Notes: a model not told the origin generated them from the letters alone. DNA of 64,000 nucleotides from Labrenzia sp. DG1229 (GCF_000521215.1 NZ_KI928925.1:47406-111405); one strand, 5' to 3'. Counted from the stretch's first letter, positions 47,808 through 56,804 are shown. A program made the numbers and translations.

Positions 47808-48762
47808 CCCGCGCTGGAAGGATTTCCCCGACTACATTATCGGGATCACCAGGGAAATCTGGGAAGAGCGCAAGATCGCAACGCTTCACCACTACTATTC
47901 CGACGACATTATCGTTCGCTCGCCGGGTTCGCTTGTGGTTGGCAACAAGGGGGTGATCGGTGCGACCATGGCCACCTTGTCGGAGTTTCCTGACCGAACG
48001 CTGTTCGGTGAGGACGTCATCTGGTCAGGCACTCCTGGGGAAGGCATGCTTTCCTCGCACCGTATTGTTTCCACTGCAACCCACCTTGGCGACGGTGTCT
48101 ACGGCAACGCGACCGGCAAGAAACTGCAATACCGGATTATTGCCGATTGCCACGCCATCAACAACCAGATCAACGATGAATGGCTGATCCGCGACCAGGG
48201 TGCGATCGTGCGTCAGATGGGCTGGGAACCGAAAAAATATGCATTGGATCTGATCGCGCGTGAAGGTGGTCCCGAACACTGCAGCCGGCCTTTCACACCC
48301 GCGATTGACAAGGTTGGTCCATACACCGGCAAAGGGAACGACAATGAATGGGGCGTGAAATACGCCGACATTTTGAGCCGGATCATGAATGCCGACCTGG
48401 CCGCAATCGAAGCTGAATACGATCGCGCATGTGAACTCGCCTATCCAGGTGGAACTGCCGGCTATTCCTGGGACGTTGCGGACCGGTTCTGGATGGGTTT
48501 GCGAGCCAGTTTTCCGTCTGCCGAATTCCGGATCGAGCATCAGATCGGCCGGGACGATCCCTTGATGCCGCCGCGCGCCGCCATTCGCTGGTCGCTCACC
48601 GGCAGGCATGACGGCTGGGGGGCATTCGGCGAACCAACCGGTGCCGACGTCCACATCATGGGCGCATCACACGTCGAATTCGGACCTAGGGGTCTGCGAC
48701 GCGAATACACGCTTCTCGACGAAACGGTGGTCTGGAAACAGATCGCACTGAAGACCGGATAG
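47794..48762 (+). CDS. NTF2/SnoaL-like double-domain protein E
   Basis: The 322-residue protein overlaps the LacI 3' end by 14 bases. It seems to have two cone-fold domains, but its motifs differ from A-D: YSDDIIVRSPGSLVVGNKGVIGATMATLSEFPDRTLFGEDVIW in the first half and FRIEHQIGRDDPLMPPRAAIRWSLTGRHDGWG then VHIMGASHVEFGP in the second. The pattern of acidic residue, Pro/Asp loop and final strand fits SnoaL-like proteins. It is more distant than the other four; the fold call is moderately sure and the function unknown. Confidence 0.7.
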   Translation: MKGFDPRWKDFPDYIIGITREIWEERKIATLHHYYSDDIIVRSPGSLVVGNKGVIGATMATLSEFPDRTLFGEDVIWSGTPGEGMLSSHRIVSTATHLGDGVYGNATGKKLQYRIIADCHAINNQINDEWLIRDQGAIVRQMGWEPKKYALDLIAREGGPEHCSRPFTPAIDKVGPYTGKGNDNEWGVKYADILSRIMNADLAAIEAEYDRACELAYPGGTAGYSWDVADRFWMGLRASFPSAEFRIEHQIGRDDPLMPPRAAIRWSLTGRHDGWGAFGEPTGADVHIMGASHVEFGPRGLRREYTLLDETVVWKQIALKTG

Positions 48763-48776
48763 GTAAACAGACAGGT

Positions 48777-49748
48777 ATGGCAATGAGCCCTGACGAGATG
48801 GAAACACGGATTGTTCGCTATGGTGATCTGAAGCCGTGCCGAACGGCCTTTATCGATGCACACACACCCGGCTCCGATCAAAAGGAAAACTTCACGATCA
48901 TCGGTGGCGGCGTATCTGAAAGTCCGGACCAGCATGTTCACATCAAGGACACGCCGGGCTTCAATATCGGCGCAGCCGGGCAACCGCCAAAGTGCCGCAA
49001 TTCATTGCATTCGCATAAAACGGCGGAGGTTTTCTACGTCCTGAAGGGCCGTTGGCGCTTTTTCTGGGGGCGTTGGGGAACGGCTGGAGAAGTTGTTCTG
49101 GAAGAGGGTGACATCTTCAACATACCGACAGGCATCTTCCGCGGGTTCGAAAACATTGGCACCGACTACGGAATGATCATGGCGGTTCTTGGTGGCGATG
49201 ATGCTGGTGGCGGCGTCACCTGGGCGCCTCAGGTCATCGAGGATGCCAGCGATCACGGCCTTGTTCTTGGCGAGAACGGAGTTCTGTACGACACCAAGAA
49301 AGGCCAGTCACTTCCAGATGGTATTAAACCGATGCCGCTGCTTTCCGACGAGGAGCTCAAAACCTTTCCGGAACCGGGCAATAGTGCTGTTGTTCGCGAC
49401 TATGTTGCACGCTATTGGGATCTGATGGCACTTGCTGCCGGTTCGCCATGCAAGGTGATCGGTGGAGCTGGCCTTTTGAAGGACAGACCTGGCTTCGAGG
49501 TCGAGTTCCTTACGCGGGGCTCAATTCCGGACACGAACTACACCTTGAACTGTCATGAAATTCTGATGGTTGTGCGTGGTCATTGGAAACTCAGCTGGTC
49601 CGGCGGCGAGAAGGGCCTGGCCCCAGGTGATACCTGCGCTGTTCCACCGGGTCTCGAGCACAGTCTTGTGCCGTCCATGAGCGGAGAAGCCAGCCTTTAT
49701 CGCGTCCTGAATACGCAAGACCAGGCGGGACCGACCTGGGTCGGTTGA
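48777..49748 (+). CDS. Bicupin protein, dioxygenase-like
   Basis: The 323-residue product has two cupin halves. The first (about residues 75-130) has a full metal-type motif, HSHKTAEVFYVLKGRWRFFWG, with GDIFNIPTGIFRGFEN. The second (about 255-310) has CHEILMVVRGHWKLSWSGG and GDTCAVPPGLEHSL, with a less complete ligand set. The layout recalls gentisate-dioxygenase-like bicupins and ring-cleavage or isomerase cupins; the reaction is not known. It follows protein E by 14 bases. Confidence 0.75.
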   Translation: MAMSPDEMETRIVRYGDLKPCRTAFIDAHTPGSDQKENFTIIGGGVSESPDQHVHIKDTPGFNIGAAGQPPKCRNSLHSHKTAEVFYVLKGRWRFFWGRWGTAGEVVLEEGDIFNIPTGIFRGFENIGTDYGMIMAVLGGDDAGGGVTWAPQVIEDASDHGLVLGENGVLYDTKKGQSLPDGIKPMPLLSDEELKTFPEPGNSAVVRDYVARYWDLMALAAGSPCKVIGGAGLLKDRPGFEVEFLTRGSIPDTNYTLNCHEILMVVRGHWKLSWSGGEKGLAPGDTCAVPPGLEHSLVPSMSGEASLYRVLNTQDQAGPTWVG

Positions 49749-50006
49749 TGAACAGGAGCGTCGTCGCCTTGGCGGTATTGTTTCGATCTGGCGGCATGCT
49801 CCGGGCTGCCGTCCGGACGAAGCACCGCGAAGATCCAGGACCTTGGCCATCAAACGGTAGCGCGGCAACCAGCTTGGAAGCAGGACAACAGGGCAAGTGT
49901 TCCCGGCCCGCATTTCGCCTGGCAGCGAAGACTTGGATGGGAGCCGCGAGCTCGAAGAAAACCAGAGGCACGGCTGAAATCCTGCCAGACACACCGGGGG
50001 GAGATC

Positions 50007-51140
50007 ATGAGCAATATTGACGTTACCCATGTCGGCTCATTGCCGAGAACACAGAAAGTCGTCGACTTCATTTTTGCGCGCGAAAAGGGCGAGGACTACG
50101 ACGGGGCTGCTTTCGACGCGGCGATGGCTGCCGCTGTCTCGGAGACAGTGCGCAAACAGGTTGACGCCGGTGTGACGGTCGTCAGCGATGGCGAGACCTC
50201 CAAGATTTCATATGCTACATATGTGAAGGACCGCTACACGGGGTTCTCCGGTGACAGTCCCCGGAACGCTCCGGCGGACCTTAAGCTCTATCCCGGTTTT
50301 CTGAAGCGGATCGCCGAAAGCGGTGGTACGCCGCAATACGCCAGGCCGATGTGCACCGGTGAAGTGCGCTCGAAGGGCCAGGGGGAGTTGGTAAAGGACA
50401 TCCGGCATCTAAAGGGTGCAATGTCCGAACATGGCGCCCAGCAAGGGTTCATGAACGCCGCATCGCCCGGCGTGATCTCGCTTTTTCTGCAGAACGACTA
50501 CTACCCCACGCGGGAGGCCTATCTGCAGGCGCTTGCTGATGTCATGAAGACCGAATACGAGACCATCGTGGCTTCCGGGTTGAAACTGCAGCTTGACTGT
50601 CCGGATCTCGCCTTGTCGCGTCACATGCTGTTTACGGACCTCTCCGATGGGGAGTTTCTCAGGATCGCAGCCGGACATGTCGAAGCACTGAATCATGCGC
50701 TCCAGAACATTGATCCGGCGAATGTCCGAATTCACATCTGCTGGGGAAATTACGAAGGGCCGCATGTCTGTGATATTTCCATGGACAAGGTGTTTTCAAC
50801 ACTCATGTCGGCGCGCGCGCGTTATATCCTTTTTGAAACGTCCAATCCGCGGCATGCGCATGAATGGACTGTTTTCAGAGACCGGCGATCCGAAATTCCC
50901 GACGACAAGGTGCTGGTTCCCGGCGTCGTCGACACCACAACGAATTTCGTCGAACATCCGGAAGTGGTTGCGCAGCGCCTTGACCGGTTTGTCGGGATCG
51001 TCGGTGCCGATCGCGTGATTGCCGGATCCGACTGCGGCTTCGGCACTTTCGCCGGCTACGGCGCAGTTGATCCGGAGATCGCCTTCGCCAAACTGAAGGC
51101 ACTTGCCGACGGTGCTGCAATCGCCGGAGAACGTGCGTGA
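50007..51140 (+). CDS. Cobalamin-independent methionine synthase C-terminal-like protein
   Basis: The 377-residue product matches only the C-terminal catalytic half of MetE and its relatives, which include the epoxyalkane:coenzyme M transferases. It starts with a family-like THVGSLPRTQ, keeps the zinc site HICWGNYEGPH (His-x-Cys) and GSDCGFGTFAGYG (Cys), and has LQLDCPDLALSR. It lacks the N-terminal folate-binding half of MetE, so it is probably a zinc-dependent thiol alkyl/methyl transferase or lyase acting on the island's substrate, not a methionine synthase. GGGGGGAG precedes the ATG. A 258-base gene-free gap separates it from the cupin. Confidence 0.82.
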   Translation: MSNIDVTHVGSLPRTQKVVDFIFAREKGEDYDGAAFDAAMAAAVSETVRKQVDAGVTVVSDGETSKISYATYVKDRYTGFSGDSPRNAPADLKLYPGFLKRIAESGGTPQYARPMCTGEVRSKGQGELVKDIRHLKGAMSEHGAQQGFMNAASPGVISLFLQNDYYPTREAYLQALADVMKTEYETIVASGLKLQLDCPDLALSRHMLFTDLSDGEFLRIAAGHVEALNHALQNIDPANVRIHICWGNYEGPHVCDISMDKVFSTLMSARARYILFETSNPRHAHEWTVFRDRRSEIPDDKVLVPGVVDTTTNFVEHPEVVAQRLDRFVGIVGADRVIAGSDCGFGTFAGYGAVDPEIAFAKLKALADGAAIAGERA

Positions 51141-51829
51141 TCCCACTGGTCCTTCTTCCCGGCATGATGTGCGATGGGCGGCTTTTCGGTCCGCAGGTTG
51201 CCGCACTGTCCGGGCGAATGACAATTCATCTTGCTCCGATCACGGAGCATGCGACTGTCGAGTTGCTTGCCGGGGATATTCTGGAAAAGGCCCCGCCGCG
51301 ATTTGCCCTTGCCGGGCTTTCCATGGGCGGCATCGTTGCTATGGAAGTTCTGAGACAGGCTCCGGGGCGCGTCGACAGGCTGGCCCTTCTGGACACCAAT
51401 CCGCGCGCTGAGCTGGAAGACGTCAGACAGCGCCGGGAGCCGCAGATCGAAAAGGTTCGGGCAGGCGGTCTGCGCGAGGTCATGAGGGACGAACTCAAGC
51501 CGAATTATCTGGCGAACGGGCCACTCCGCGAGGATGTCCTCGATATCTGCATGGATATGGCTATCGACCTGGGCGCCGATGTTTTCGAGCGTCAGTCGCG
51601 AGCTTTGCAATCCCGGCCCGATCAGCAGGCAACCCTGCGGGCAGTCGGTATCCCGAGCCTGATCCTGATGGGTAAGGAAGACCGGCTCTGTCCGCTGGAA
51701 AGACACGAACGGATGCATGACCTCATTGATGGCTCCGTGCTCAATATCGTCGAGGGCGCAGGACACCTGCCGACCCTGGAGCAACCCGAGGCCGTCAATG
51801 AGGCCTTCAAAACATGGTTGGAACTCTGA
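51137..51829 (+). CDS. Alpha/beta hydrolase
   Basis: This 230-residue serine hydrolase has the nucleophile elbow GLSMGG, an acid in MGKEDRLCP and the histidine in EGAGHLPTLEQP. It starts with GTG overlapping the MetE-like stop by four bases, and its own stop overlaps the RraA-like start (TGATG). Substrate unknown; it could hydrolyse an ester or thioester produced by the pathway. Confidence 0.85.
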   Translation: MIPLVLLPGMMCDGRLFGPQVAALSGRMTIHLAPITEHATVELLAGDILEKAPPRFALAGLSMGGIVAMEVLRQAPGRVDRLALLDTNPRAELEDVRQRREPQIEKVRAGGLREVMRDELKPNYLANGPLREDVLDICMDMAIDLGADVFERQSRALQSRPDQQATLRAVGIPSLILMGKEDRLCPLERHERMHDLIDGSVLNIVEGAGHLPTLEQPEAVNEAFKTWLEL

Positions 51830-52524
51830 TGGAAGCTGACCTTTTGAACCTTCTTGAAACCGTCGACACGCCGACGGTCTGCAACGCGATCGAGGTGGCG
51901 GAAGGCAGACGTGGTTTCAACCGTTTCACCCGCGGCACCATGCTGTCGTCCGATCCGTCCTCCGGAGCCATGGTCGGGTTCGCTCGAACCGCACGGATTT
52001 CTGCGCTGTCGCCACCGACAGAGCCGGCTGATGTCATCAAGGCCCGGCGCATGGATTACTACCGTCACATGTCCGAAGGACCGCGTCCGGCACTGGCTGT
52101 CGTCGAGGATGTAGACTATCCGAATGCAATCGGTGCCTATTGGGGCGAAATCAACACGACAGTTCACAAAGGGCTGGGCCTGTCGGGTGCCCTGACCAAT
52201 GGTGTCATGCGCGACCTTGGCGACTTGCCGGACGGTTTCCCGGTCGTTGCGGGATCGGTCGGCCCCAGCCACGGTTTTGTCCATGTCAGGGAAATCGATA
52301 CTCCGGTCAGGATCTTCGGACTGGACATTCATCCGGGAGAACTCGTTCACGCCGACCGGCACGGCGCTCTGGTCATTCCAGCTGCAGTCATCGCGGATCT
52401 GGCCGAAGCAATCCGCAAACTCCTCGACACGGAGCATCTCGTTCTGGGACCTGCACGCGAACCCGGATTCAATTTCGAAAAATTCGAGGCAGCCTGGGCA
52501 GCTTTCGAAAGAGCGCGGACGTAG
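51829..52524 (+). CDS. RraA-family aldolase/decarboxylase-like protein
   Basis: The 231-residue protein is of the RraA/HMG-aldolase superfamily. It has the substrate-binding GLSGALTNGVMRDLGDLPDGFPV with the Arg-Asp metal-site pair, and GELVHADRHGALVIPAAVI. Members act as 4-hydroxy-4-methyl-2-oxoglutarate aldolases, oxaloacetate decarboxylases or other class II aldolases; RNase E regulation is a separate function of some homologues. As the last gene of the island it suggests a C-C bond cleavage at the end of the pathway (inference). The start at 51829 overlaps the previous stop by one base. Confidence 0.85.
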   Translation: MEADLLNLLETVDTPTVCNAIEVAEGRRGFNRFTRGTMLSSDPSSGAMVGFARTARISALSPPTEPADVIKARRMDYYRHMSEGPRPALAVVEDVDYPNAIGAYWGEINTTVHKGLGLSGALTNGVMRDLGDLPDGFPVVAGSVGPSHGFVHVREIDTPVRIFGLDIHPGELVHADRHGALVIPAAVIADLAEAIRKLLDTEHLVLGPAREPGFNFEKFEAAWAAFERART

Positions 52525-52727
52525 CAACGGCAGAGATTTCATCTGTTGAAAGGGGACGCCGTTTCGGGTCAAAATTCTGAACTGCGGGACCGGTATGCGT
52601 GCCGGTGAAGTGCTGCACGTCACAGGCATCTCTCGCGGCTTTGACTATTTTCAGGTTATCGAAGGACAAAACGTCCATCGGTGGTTCAGCGCTTGTGAAA
52701 CAGGTTAAAGCGCCAGGGGAGAAGTCG

Positions 52728-53297
52728 GTGCCTGCAAGATTGACGGTTGAAGCAGAAACAAGCTCTTTGCAATCGGCGTCTGTCTCGTCCGGGCGCTACG
52801 GGGCCCCGGCGCGCCTTTTGCATTGGGCCGTAGCCATATTGGTTCTGATCACATGGCCCCTCGGGCTGATGATTGGTTTTGCCAAGAAGGACGTTGTTTC
52901 GACGTTTTACCTGCTGCATGAGAGTTTCGGATTTCTGATCCTCTGGCTGATGCTCCTGAGGGTCGGCTACAAGCTTACATCGAAGGCTCCCAAGCAAGAA
53001 GGCTCCGCCCTGGAACGTGTCGCCGCCGCAGGGGTGCACGGTCTGCTTTATGCCTTCCTTGTCATCATGCCGGTGTCGGGTTTTCTGGCGACCAACGCCC
53101 ATGGGTTTCCCCTGAATTGGTTCGGTCTGGCGGAAGTCTGGAGCCCGATTGGCAAGAGCCCGGATATCGCCTGGAACCTCTCAGCCATCCACGAGTGGAG
53201 TGCCTGGATTCTGGTCGCCCTGTTCGCGCTTCATATTGGTGCAGTTTTGTTTCATCACATGATTAAGAGAGACATGACTCTCTACCGGATACTTTAA
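52728..53297 (+). CDS. Cytochrome b561 family protein
   Basis: The 189-residue membrane protein has four helices and the histidines that hold two b-type hemes: RLLHWAVA, YLLHESFG, GVHGLLYA and ALHIGAVLFHH. GTG 52728 is chosen since AGGGGAGAA precedes it and the length then matches the family; the frame continues upstream to 52599 without a plausible start. It may pass electrons between ubiquinol and superoxide or periplasmic acceptors. It has its own gap of about 200 bases after the RraA-like gene and may not belong to the island. Confidence 0.88.
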   Translation: MPARLTVEAETSSLQSASVSSGRYGAPARLLHWAVAILVLITWPLGLMIGFAKKDVVSTFYLLHESFGFLILWLMLLRVGYKLTSKAPKQEGSALERVAAAGVHGLLYAFLVIMPVSGFLATNAHGFPLNWFGLAEVWSPIGKSPDIAWNLSAIHEWSAWILVALFALHIGAVLFHHMIKRDMTLYRIL

Positions 53298-53326
53298 GCG
53301 ATTGATTTGCACTGCCGAAGCGCGGG

Positions 53327-53354
53327 AACGGCCGGCACTTGTGTGCCGGCCGTT
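53327..53354. terminator. Long hairpin between convergent b561 and cyclase genes
   Basis: AACGGCCGGCAC (53327-53338) and GTGCCGGCCGTT (53343-53354) form a perfect 12-bp stem with a four-base loop. It lies 30 bases after the b561 stop and touches the cyclase stop codon. T tracts are weak on both sides, so it is a likely but not proven bidirectional terminator. Confidence 0.7.
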
Positions 53355-55270
53355 CAACCTTTGTGCGGCAGAATATTATCTGAACAGGCCTGACTGGAGA
53401 CCAGGGGCAGTGTGTCATTGTCGTTGCCGGTTGAAGCTGTCGGACATTCGTCCGATCGCCAAAGACCGACCTGAAGTTCCTGTCGGCGGCCTCTGATGGA
53501 GACGGTTTCGACGCGCGGGGGAACGACGGTTTCGTGAGAAACCAATGAGGTCGCGTCAAGCAGGCCCTTGGAAATGACAACGGAAGCGTCGAGATCCTTG
53601 GCGACCTCCAGCAGCCTGCTGGCAACGTTGACGCAGTCTCCGGTCGTTGTGATTTGTTGCTGCCTGTCGTGACCGAGCCGGGAGAGAACGACCTGCCCGT
53701 AATGCGCCCCGACCCTTACTCTGCTTATTCGGGTGCTCATTCCGGTCTCGTTCAACCAGTCGCCGATATTGTTGTGAAGCAGAAACGCACACTGGGCAGC
53801 GTTGGCAGGGTCGTTTTTCGTCGTTTCGGGAATCCCGAAACCAAGCATTGCACCATCGCCCATGAAATCGAGCACGATGCCGCCGGTCTTGTTGGCAACG
53901 TCGACCACGATCGTATGAAAACTCTTGAGAAAATCGCGTGTTCTGGCAGGGCCGAGTTGTTCGCTCAGGGTTGTATAGCCCGACAGATCAACGAACAGCA
54001 TTGCTGCTTCCTGCTCTTTCGGCACCATCAGGAAAGCCGGATCTTCGGCAACCCGCTTTGCCAACAGGGGAGACTGAAACCGGCTCAGGGCCTCTTGGGC
54101 CTGCATCAGTCTGTTGGATTGGAACCGGTCGAATATCTGCCGGGTGACAATCAGGGCGATAACGGGTGGAAGGCTGGCTGCGAACGGCAGCGCCCCGCTT
54201 AACCATTGACCCTGCCCGAACAGGAAAAATGTAATCGCGACCCATCCGGCGAGCATGGCCAGATAGATTATCGAAGCCGGTGCAAGCGGCAGGAAAGCAA
54301 CTGCAGCCAACCCAAGAAGTGTGACCGCGAATGCGGCCGCGCTGTCTGCCAGGCGTGTATTTTCGTTCCTTGAGAGAGCGGATCCGTCGAGCAGGTTGGC
54401 AATACCCGTCGCCTGGACTTCGACCCCCGGCAGGACCGGATCGAAAGGCGAGCCGAAACGATCACCGACCGCCGTTGCCGTTACCCCGAGAACGGCAATC
54501 CGGTTTGCCAGGTCAATCCGTTCTCCTTCCAGCAGTCTTTCTGCACTGACTGTTGTGATCGTTCCTCTGGGACCATAGTAGTTCAAGGCCAGGTGCCAGC
54601 CCATATCAAGCTCCTGAACCTGGTCGCCAATTCGAATTCCCGTTTCCGTGACGTTTGGCACCGCGTTCAAGAAGAGCTCCATCGCCTTGAGGCTGAAAGA
54701 CGGCTGAAGCCCGGTCTCCGTCAGGAACAGGAGCGGTATGTGTCGCGGAGTGCCTCCGCTGTCGGTGACAATGTTCGCCAGGCCAATGGAAGCGGTTTCG
54801 CCAATTTCGGAAGCAGGCAACAGGACCTTGCTGATAACCGGCACGGCGCTGACCGAGGACCTTGTTTCATCGACAAGACCGGCAGCAGCGATGACTGCCG
54901 GGATTGAGCCCATCGACTTTGCAAGTGGCACGATGTCAGAATTCTCCGGTCCGCCGGACAGAAGGATGTCGACAGCCAGTGTTTTGGCGCCAGCGTCCCT
55001 GATCTTGCCGATGAGGTCAGCCAGGCGATCCCGGCTGAGCGGGTATTGCCCGGCCTTGGACACCGTTCTGTCGTCGATCGCAATAATGGTGATCTCTTCA
55101 GGAGCCGTTCGTTTACCGTTGATCGTGATGCGCAGGTCAAGAAGGACCGTCTCGAAACGGTCGATCACACTTGCCTTGCCGGCGACATGACCCCTTGCAA
55201 GATACCCGGTCCAGACCAGGCCGATAATCAGCGCAATTGCCGTTATCCAGCCCGGCAGAGAGGATTTCAT
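53354..55270 (-). CDS. CHASE2-domain adenylate/guanylate cyclase (class III)
   Basis: The 638-residue membrane protein has an N-terminal helix, an extracytoplasmic CHASE2 sensor (about residues 30-320; IIAIDDRTVSKAGQYPLSRDRL and GAKTLAVDILLSGG), three membrane helices (about 325-395) and a C-terminal class III cyclase domain. The metal aspartates are visible in FVDLSGYTTLS and FMGDGAMLGFG; TGDCVNVASRL holds the transition-state residues. The start overlaps the FecR-like stop (ATGA), so the two proteins are probably made together. It makes a cyclic nucleotide, most likely cAMP, in response to an unknown periplasmic signal. Confidence 0.92.
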   Translation of the reverse strand: MKSSLPGWITAIALIIGLVWTGYLARGHVAGKASVIDRFETVLLDLRITINGKRTAPEEITIIAIDDRTVSKAGQYPLSRDRLADLIGKIRDAGAKTLAVDILLSGGPENSDIVPLAKSMGSIPAVIAAAGLVDETRSSVSAVPVISKVLLPASEIGETASIGLANIVTDSGGTPRHIPLLFLTETGLQPSFSLKAMELFLNAVPNVTETGIRIGDQVQELDMGWHLALNYYGPRGTITTVSAERLLEGERIDLANRIAVLGVTATAVGDRFGSPFDPVLPGVEVQATGIANLLDGSALSRNENTRLADSAAAFAVTLLGLAAVAFLPLAPASIIYLAMLAGWVAITFFLFGQGQWLSGALPFAASLPPVIALIVTRQIFDRFQSNRLMQAQEALSRFQSPLLAKRVAEDPAFLMVPKEQEAAMLFVDLSGYTTLSEQLGPARTRDFLKSFHTIVVDVANKTGGIVLDFMGDGAMLGFGIPETTKNDPANAAQCAFLLHNNIGDWLNETGMSTRISRVRVGAHYGQVVLSRLGHDRQQQITTTGDCVNVASRLLEVAKDLDASVVISKGLLDATSLVSHETVVPPRVETVSIRGRRQELQVGLWRSDECPTASTGNDNDTLPLVSSQACSDNILPHKG

Positions 55271-55779
55271 CGACCAAAGCGGCTGAAGAGATTTCTGACG
55301 CGTTCGGCACCCCATTCGCGAACGACGACAGGCTCACCCGGCGTGACATCAACACCGAAGCCGGCCGCCAGCACGACCTGGTCGGAACCATCGGACCTTG
55401 AGACGGTGACCTCGCCTTCGCTGACGAAGACAGCCGTTGTCCCGTCGACGATTTCAACTGTGTAGACGGTTCCGCGTACAGCCGCGATTGCCTGCGGTGT
55501 GCGGATCTGGAATGGACCGCTGCCCGGAGCAATGTCGATCAGAACGGCGTCCGATGACACATCGATCTCGGTTGGCCGTCCGTCCGTAGCGGTTGCCGTG
55601 ACACCAAGAGCCGCAGCGGCCTCGGCTTCAAGGACAAGTCCACCCGGACACTGGTAGACGACTCTCGGAGGATCTGCCAGATCCGTACTGGTGCAGCCTG
55701 TCAGGGTTTGCGCCGACAGGTTTTGCAATGGCAGGATGACCAGTAACGAGAGTGCCGCTAGTATGACGTTGTTTCTCAT
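55267..55779 (-). CDS. Secreted FecR-domain protein
   Basis: The 170-residue product has a signal peptide (MRNNVILAALSLLVILPLQNLSAQ) and a FecR-like beta-rich domain with the classic PQAIAAVRGTVYTVEIVDG and FVSEGEVTVSR. There is no partner anti-sigma factor or TonB receptor nearby; instead it is translationally coupled to the CHASE2 cyclase. FecR-CHASE2-cyclase pairs occur in other proteobacteria, and the FecR domain may serve as the periplasmic partner of CHASE2 (inference). ATG 55779 is chosen over a TTG two codons upstream. Confidence 0.88.
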   Translation of the reverse strand: MRNNVILAALSLLVILPLQNLSAQTLTGCTSTDLADPPRVVYQCPGGLVLEAEAAAALGVTATATDGRPTEIDVSSDAVLIDIAPGSGPFQIRTPQAIAAVRGTVYTVEIVDGTTAVFVSEGEVTVSRSDGSDQVVLAAGFGVDVTPGEPVVVREWGAERVRNLFSRFGR

Positions 55780-55906
55780 TGTCAATGTCCCGTAATGTGC
55801 CTTTCAATCGCCCCGGATTGATTTCATACCACCATCTTGAAACCAAAGTGCAACAACCGCCGTAGCCATCCTTGTACGATACAAGGATGCAGAAAGAGAG
55901 AGCAAC

Positions 55907-56608
55907 ATGGAAGTCGATGGTGATTTCAACAAGGAGAAGCTCCTCGGCAAGAGCTTTGTCTTCGAAGCGCTTGACGGCCAGGCAAGACAGGAGCTTGCCA
56001 GTTTTGCATACGTGAAACGCTTCAAGTCCGGTGAGACGATATTCTCGATGGGGGCAGCCGGACAAAGCATGATGGCGATTGCGGAAGGAACGGTGCGCGT
56101 CAGCATGTTGACCCCGAGTGCACGTGAAATCACGCTGAATGACCTTCAGTCCGGCGAGGTTTTTGGAGAGATTGCGCTGCTCGATGGCGGAGAACGCTCG
56201 GCGACCGTCAAGGCATTGACGAACTGTACCCTCATCGTCCTGGAAAGGCGCTCGTTGCTCGATGTGCTGCAACGTAATCCGAAACTCTCCATCCACCTGA
56301 TCGAACTTCTGTGCCACCGGGTGCGCCGTTCCGATGAACGTATGATTGAAATCGCCTTTCTTGAGCTTCCGGTTCGGTTGGCAAGGCTACTCCTCAGGCT
56401 GACGGAAGCAGCACCCGGTGCGGCGGACAGGCCCCTGAAAAAACTGTCCCAGTCCCAGTCGGAACTGGCGGGCATGACCGGCAACACACGCGAAAACGTG
56501 AATCGATGTCTTCGCAAGTGGCAAAAGGCCGAACTGATCGAGCTTCGCGATGGCTGGTTGATCCTTGAAGACAGGCGGGCCCTGGAGAAAATCGCAGCGG
56601 GGGAATGA
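55907..56608 (+). CDS. Crp/Fnr-family regulator, cAMP-binding type
   Basis: The 233-residue regulator has an N-terminal cyclic-nucleotide-binding domain with FGEIALLDGGERSATV, which keeps the Glu and Arg-Ser-Ala that hold the cAMP phosphate and ribose, and a C-terminal winged helix (SQSELAGMTGNTRENVNRCLRKWQ). AGAGAG precedes the ATG. It is read divergently from the FecR/cyclase operon, about 130 bases away, so it is the obvious candidate receptor for the cyclase product. Confidence 0.9.
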   Translation: MEVDGDFNKEKLLGKSFVFEALDGQARQELASFAYVKRFKSGETIFSMGAAGQSMMAIAEGTVRVSMLTPSAREITLNDLQSGEVFGEIALLDGGERSATVKALTNCTLIVLERRSLLDVLQRNPKLSIHLIELLCHRVRRSDERMIEIAFLELPVRLARLLLRLTEAAPGAADRPLKKLSQSQSELAGMTGNTRENVNRCLRKWQKAELIELRDGWLILEDRRALEKIAAGE

Positions 56609-56732
56609 CCGGCAGGAACCCTGGATGGCCGCCGGTCTGCCATGGGTCGTCATGATGCTGATCTGGTGGGCGAGTGTGCTTCGCCAATGGACCATCTTGC
56701 CGCACGAGTTCTTTTATTCGAGATACAGAATA

Positions 56733-56743
56733 ATTGTATACAG
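56733..56743. promoter_or_regulatory. Candidate GntR operator upstream of the racemase-like gene
   Basis: ATTGTATACAG contains the 8-bp palindrome TGTATACA (56735-56742). The same 11 bases occur in opposite orientation at 58370-58380, next to the GntR gene. A weaker relative, TTGTATAT, follows at 56758-56765. It lies about 60 bases upstream of the racemase-like start. Confidence 0.65.
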
Positions 56744-56804
56744 ATCTGCGTTCAAATTTGTATATTGAATCTGATCCGGATCACCAGATGCAAAGGGTAG
56801 TGCA

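Noticed and set aside
49749..50006. Possible small gene between the bicupin and the MetE-like gene
   Set aside because: The open frames run into the next gene, lack start signals and resemble no family.
50007..51140. Full MetE methionine synthase
   Set aside because: Only the C-terminal half is present (377 residues against about 750) and the context is catabolic.
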